41,287 nt of DNA from assembly GCA_017458675.1 (NCBI GenBank), contig JAFTAM010000080.1, positions 1 through 41,287 of the forward strand. Direction: 5' to 3'. The stretch comes from a bacterium. Its GTDB lineage: Bacteria; Vulcanimicrobiota; Xenobia; Xenobiales; Xenobiaceae. The number at the start of each line of letters is the position of its first letter. The stretch's first letter is position 1. This document shows positions 40,226 through 41,287 of the stretch, piece by piece. The notes under the pieces are model-generated. The model did not search any database. It had not been told where the DNA came from and was given only the letters and a program-made list of their open reading frames with translations. The position numbers and the translations under genes were made by a program.

Positions 40226-40548
40226 AGGCGCGTCCCAACGAAGGCCAGGGGCTCTATTGGCTCGGCATGGTCGAGCCCATCGCCGCCCGTTACGCCTTGA
40301 GCCCTCGGCAGATTTGGGAAACTCTGAGCTTCCGGCAGATAGTAATAATATCGAACTATATCGCCAGGGAAAAATATCGCGAGCAGGCCTTCGCCGCCGC
40401 TCTCCACGGCTGCAGTCAGGAGAAAAAGGACGAGCCAGTCTGGTGGTTAGGCGGCGACGAGGCTCCTTCCGATATCAAAGCCCGCTGTCTGGCCGAAATA
40501 GAAGAATACAAGCGCAGAAAGGCGTTGAGAAACCATGGAAAACAGTGA
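40186..40548 (+). CDS. T-like extension of the tail chaperone (made by -1 frameshift)
   Basis: The frame is open from the slip site to 40548 and adds 120 residues to the first 110 of the G-like protein. It contains GLYWLGMVEPIAARYALSPR, then QIWETLSFRQIVIISNYIAR. This aromatic, helical type of sequence is usual in the T part of gpGT. An internal ATG at 40267 exists but has no ribosome binding site, so independent translation is unlikely. The T part should recruit the tail tube protein to the tape measure. It overlaps the start of the next gene by 14 bp. Confidence 0.78.
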   Translation, partial: NSEYNSRAGGREVKARPNEGQGLYWLGMVEPIAARYALSPRQIWETLSFRQIVIISNYIAREKYREQAFAAALHGCSQEKKDEPVWWLGGDEAPSDIKARCLAEIEEYKRRKALRNHGKQ

Positions 40549-40930
40549 ACGCAAAGAGGACTGCCAACGAGCGGCCGCAGCAATATTCTATCAAATGATT
40601 GGAGACCGTATAAAAGAAGTAATTTCCGCTTCTTTTTACGGTGAGGGGCTAGATCAAGAAATTGAACCGGGGAAATATCGTTTGTACAGCACAGTACTTA
40701 AAACGTTCTGCCGCGATCTTTATATGACGGCTGAATGCGATTTTGATAAATTTTCGGACTTTTTAGCGGAAGCGCTGCTTAAGGATAAATGGCCCAAAGA
40801 GGAATTCGACAGATATGTCAACGAGTTTGCTCAACAGGTGTGCTACCACGAAATGCGGGCAAAATTAAAGAAGCGCAGATCTGAAGAAATAGACAATCTG
40901 ATTCTGCGGGACAACTACGCAGGGCGATGA
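40535..40930 (+). CDS. Unknown protein, paralogue of the next gene
   Basis: A 131-residue helical protein starting MENSERKEDCQRAAAAIFYQ, with a conserved core DFDKFSDFLAEALLKDKWPK and a charged end (RAKLKKRRSEEID). It overlaps the T-like frame and has no strong ribosome binding site, suggesting coupling. The core recurs in the next gene. No family is recognised. In a standard tail operon the tape measure gene would stand near here, so these two genes may be accessory insertions. Confidence 0.75.
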   Translation: MENSERKEDCQRAAAAIFYQMIGDRIKEVISASFYGEGLDQEIEPGKYRLYSTVLKTFCRDLYMTAECDFDKFSDFLAEALLKDKWPKEEFDRYVNEFAQQVCYHEMRAKLKKRRSEEIDNLILRDNYAGR

Positions 40931-40953
40931 GCGATAAGAAAGCGGAGGATAAT

Positions 40954-41287
40954 ATGGGGAAAAATAAACGCAAGGATTCTGAAGAACAGGTGGAGATTGC
41001 CGCTCTAATTTACAGCGCAGTGGCTGAACGCATACAAGAAGCCGCTGCAGCTTCTGTTTACGGCAGAGGCCGAAATCCTAGAATTAAGAGTATTGAAAAT
41101 GAATTTTTAGGCTATTTGATTAAGGGCGCCTGCGCAAAACTTTTCTCCAAGGCGGAAGGTAGTTTTGACAAGTTTTCGGACCTTTTAACGGAAGCGCTGC
41201 TTGAAGATAAATGGTCCGGAAAGAGCTTCAAGGACTTTGCAAGACGTTTTATCAACGCCGTGAGCTATTACCACGACCTGCGGAGAA
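40954..41287 (+). CDS. Unknown protein, paralogue of the preceding gene (partial)
   Basis: The ATG at 40954 follows GCGGAGG, and the frame is open to the window end (111 codons). It begins MGKNKRKDSEEQVEIAALIY and contains SVYGRGRNP and FDKFSDLLTEALLEDKWSG, matching FDKFSDFLAEALLKDKW in the gene before. The shared block plus tandem position show a local gene duplication. The 3' end is outside the window. Function unknown. Confidence 0.75.
   Translation, partial: MGKNKRKDSEEQVEIAALIYSAVAERIQEAAAASVYGRGRNPRIKSIENEFLGYLIKGACAKLFSKAEGSFDKFSDLLTEALLEDKWSGKSFKDFARRFINAVSYYHDLRR

Overview
The window is a repeat-rich accessory region of a bacterial chromosome. It has strong GGAGG-type ribosome binding sites and about half G+C. 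Its content (LRR_5/BspA-like repeat proteins, an HD-GYP protein with a rubredoxin-like tail, zinc-ribbon membrane protein, AAA_14 and DUF234-type ATPases, Fic and YhcG remnants) suits an anaerobic, probably host-associated bacterium. I cannot fix the phylum from the sequence; Bacillota (Negativicutes-like) or Synergistota would both fit. No rRNA, tRNA, transposase, integrase or CRISPR array was seen.

Layout. 1-450: an HU gene on the minus strand with its terminator. 827-26816: eleven leucine-rich-repeat genes begin here (the last lies apart at 37702-38973), all on the plus strand. One has a frameshift, and a twelfth survives only as a 3' tail fused to an antitoxin-like gene. Between them sit a Fic C-terminal relic, an HTH/nucleotidyltransferase pair (second gene frameshifted), a small HMHV-motif protein and an HD-GYP-rubredoxin protein. 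27129-32702: an AAA_14/DUF4143 ATPase, relics of a second ATPase and of a YhcG nuclease, an FtsK/SpoIIIE motor gene broken by two in-frame stops, and a DUF234-type ATPase. 33303-37009: a two-gene minus-strand operon of a triple zinc-ribbon membrane protein and a 996-residue membrane-anchored HExxH metallopeptidase. 38999-41287: a tail-gene module of a prophage, with a textbook A AAA AAA slippery site joining two tail-assembly-chaperone reading frames, then two paralogous unknown genes, the second cut by the window end.

The unusual core is the LRR family. The proteins have no signal peptide or sorting signal. They share an N-terminal leader (ESVFIADKAD...Y..R.DIV.AIPDG), 23-residue LRR_5 units and a C-terminal tail (FRGRRYTDKDAFNKAV.ESG...VW). 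Longer members contain internal tail+leader junctions, so they look like head-to-tail concatemers of one ancestral protein. Two upstream control regions recur. Class A is an 18-bp AT-rich box exactly 33 bp before a TTGGTA/17 bp/TACAAT-type promoter. Class B is a CCCAATATTTGGG dyad about 200 bp before the start codon. Class A also drives the FtsK gene, whose protein begins with the LRR leader. The class of promoter correlates with the first residues of the protein.

The intergenic regions carry a 75-bp palindromic repeat in one orientation, a 78-bp-period tandem version of it, related G+C-rich terminators, and three iteron blocks. Two of those blocks no longer precede a recognisable gene. The region appears to grow and decay by homologous recombination among paralogous LRR genes and repeats, with defence or toxin-antitoxin-like genes captured and eroded between them.
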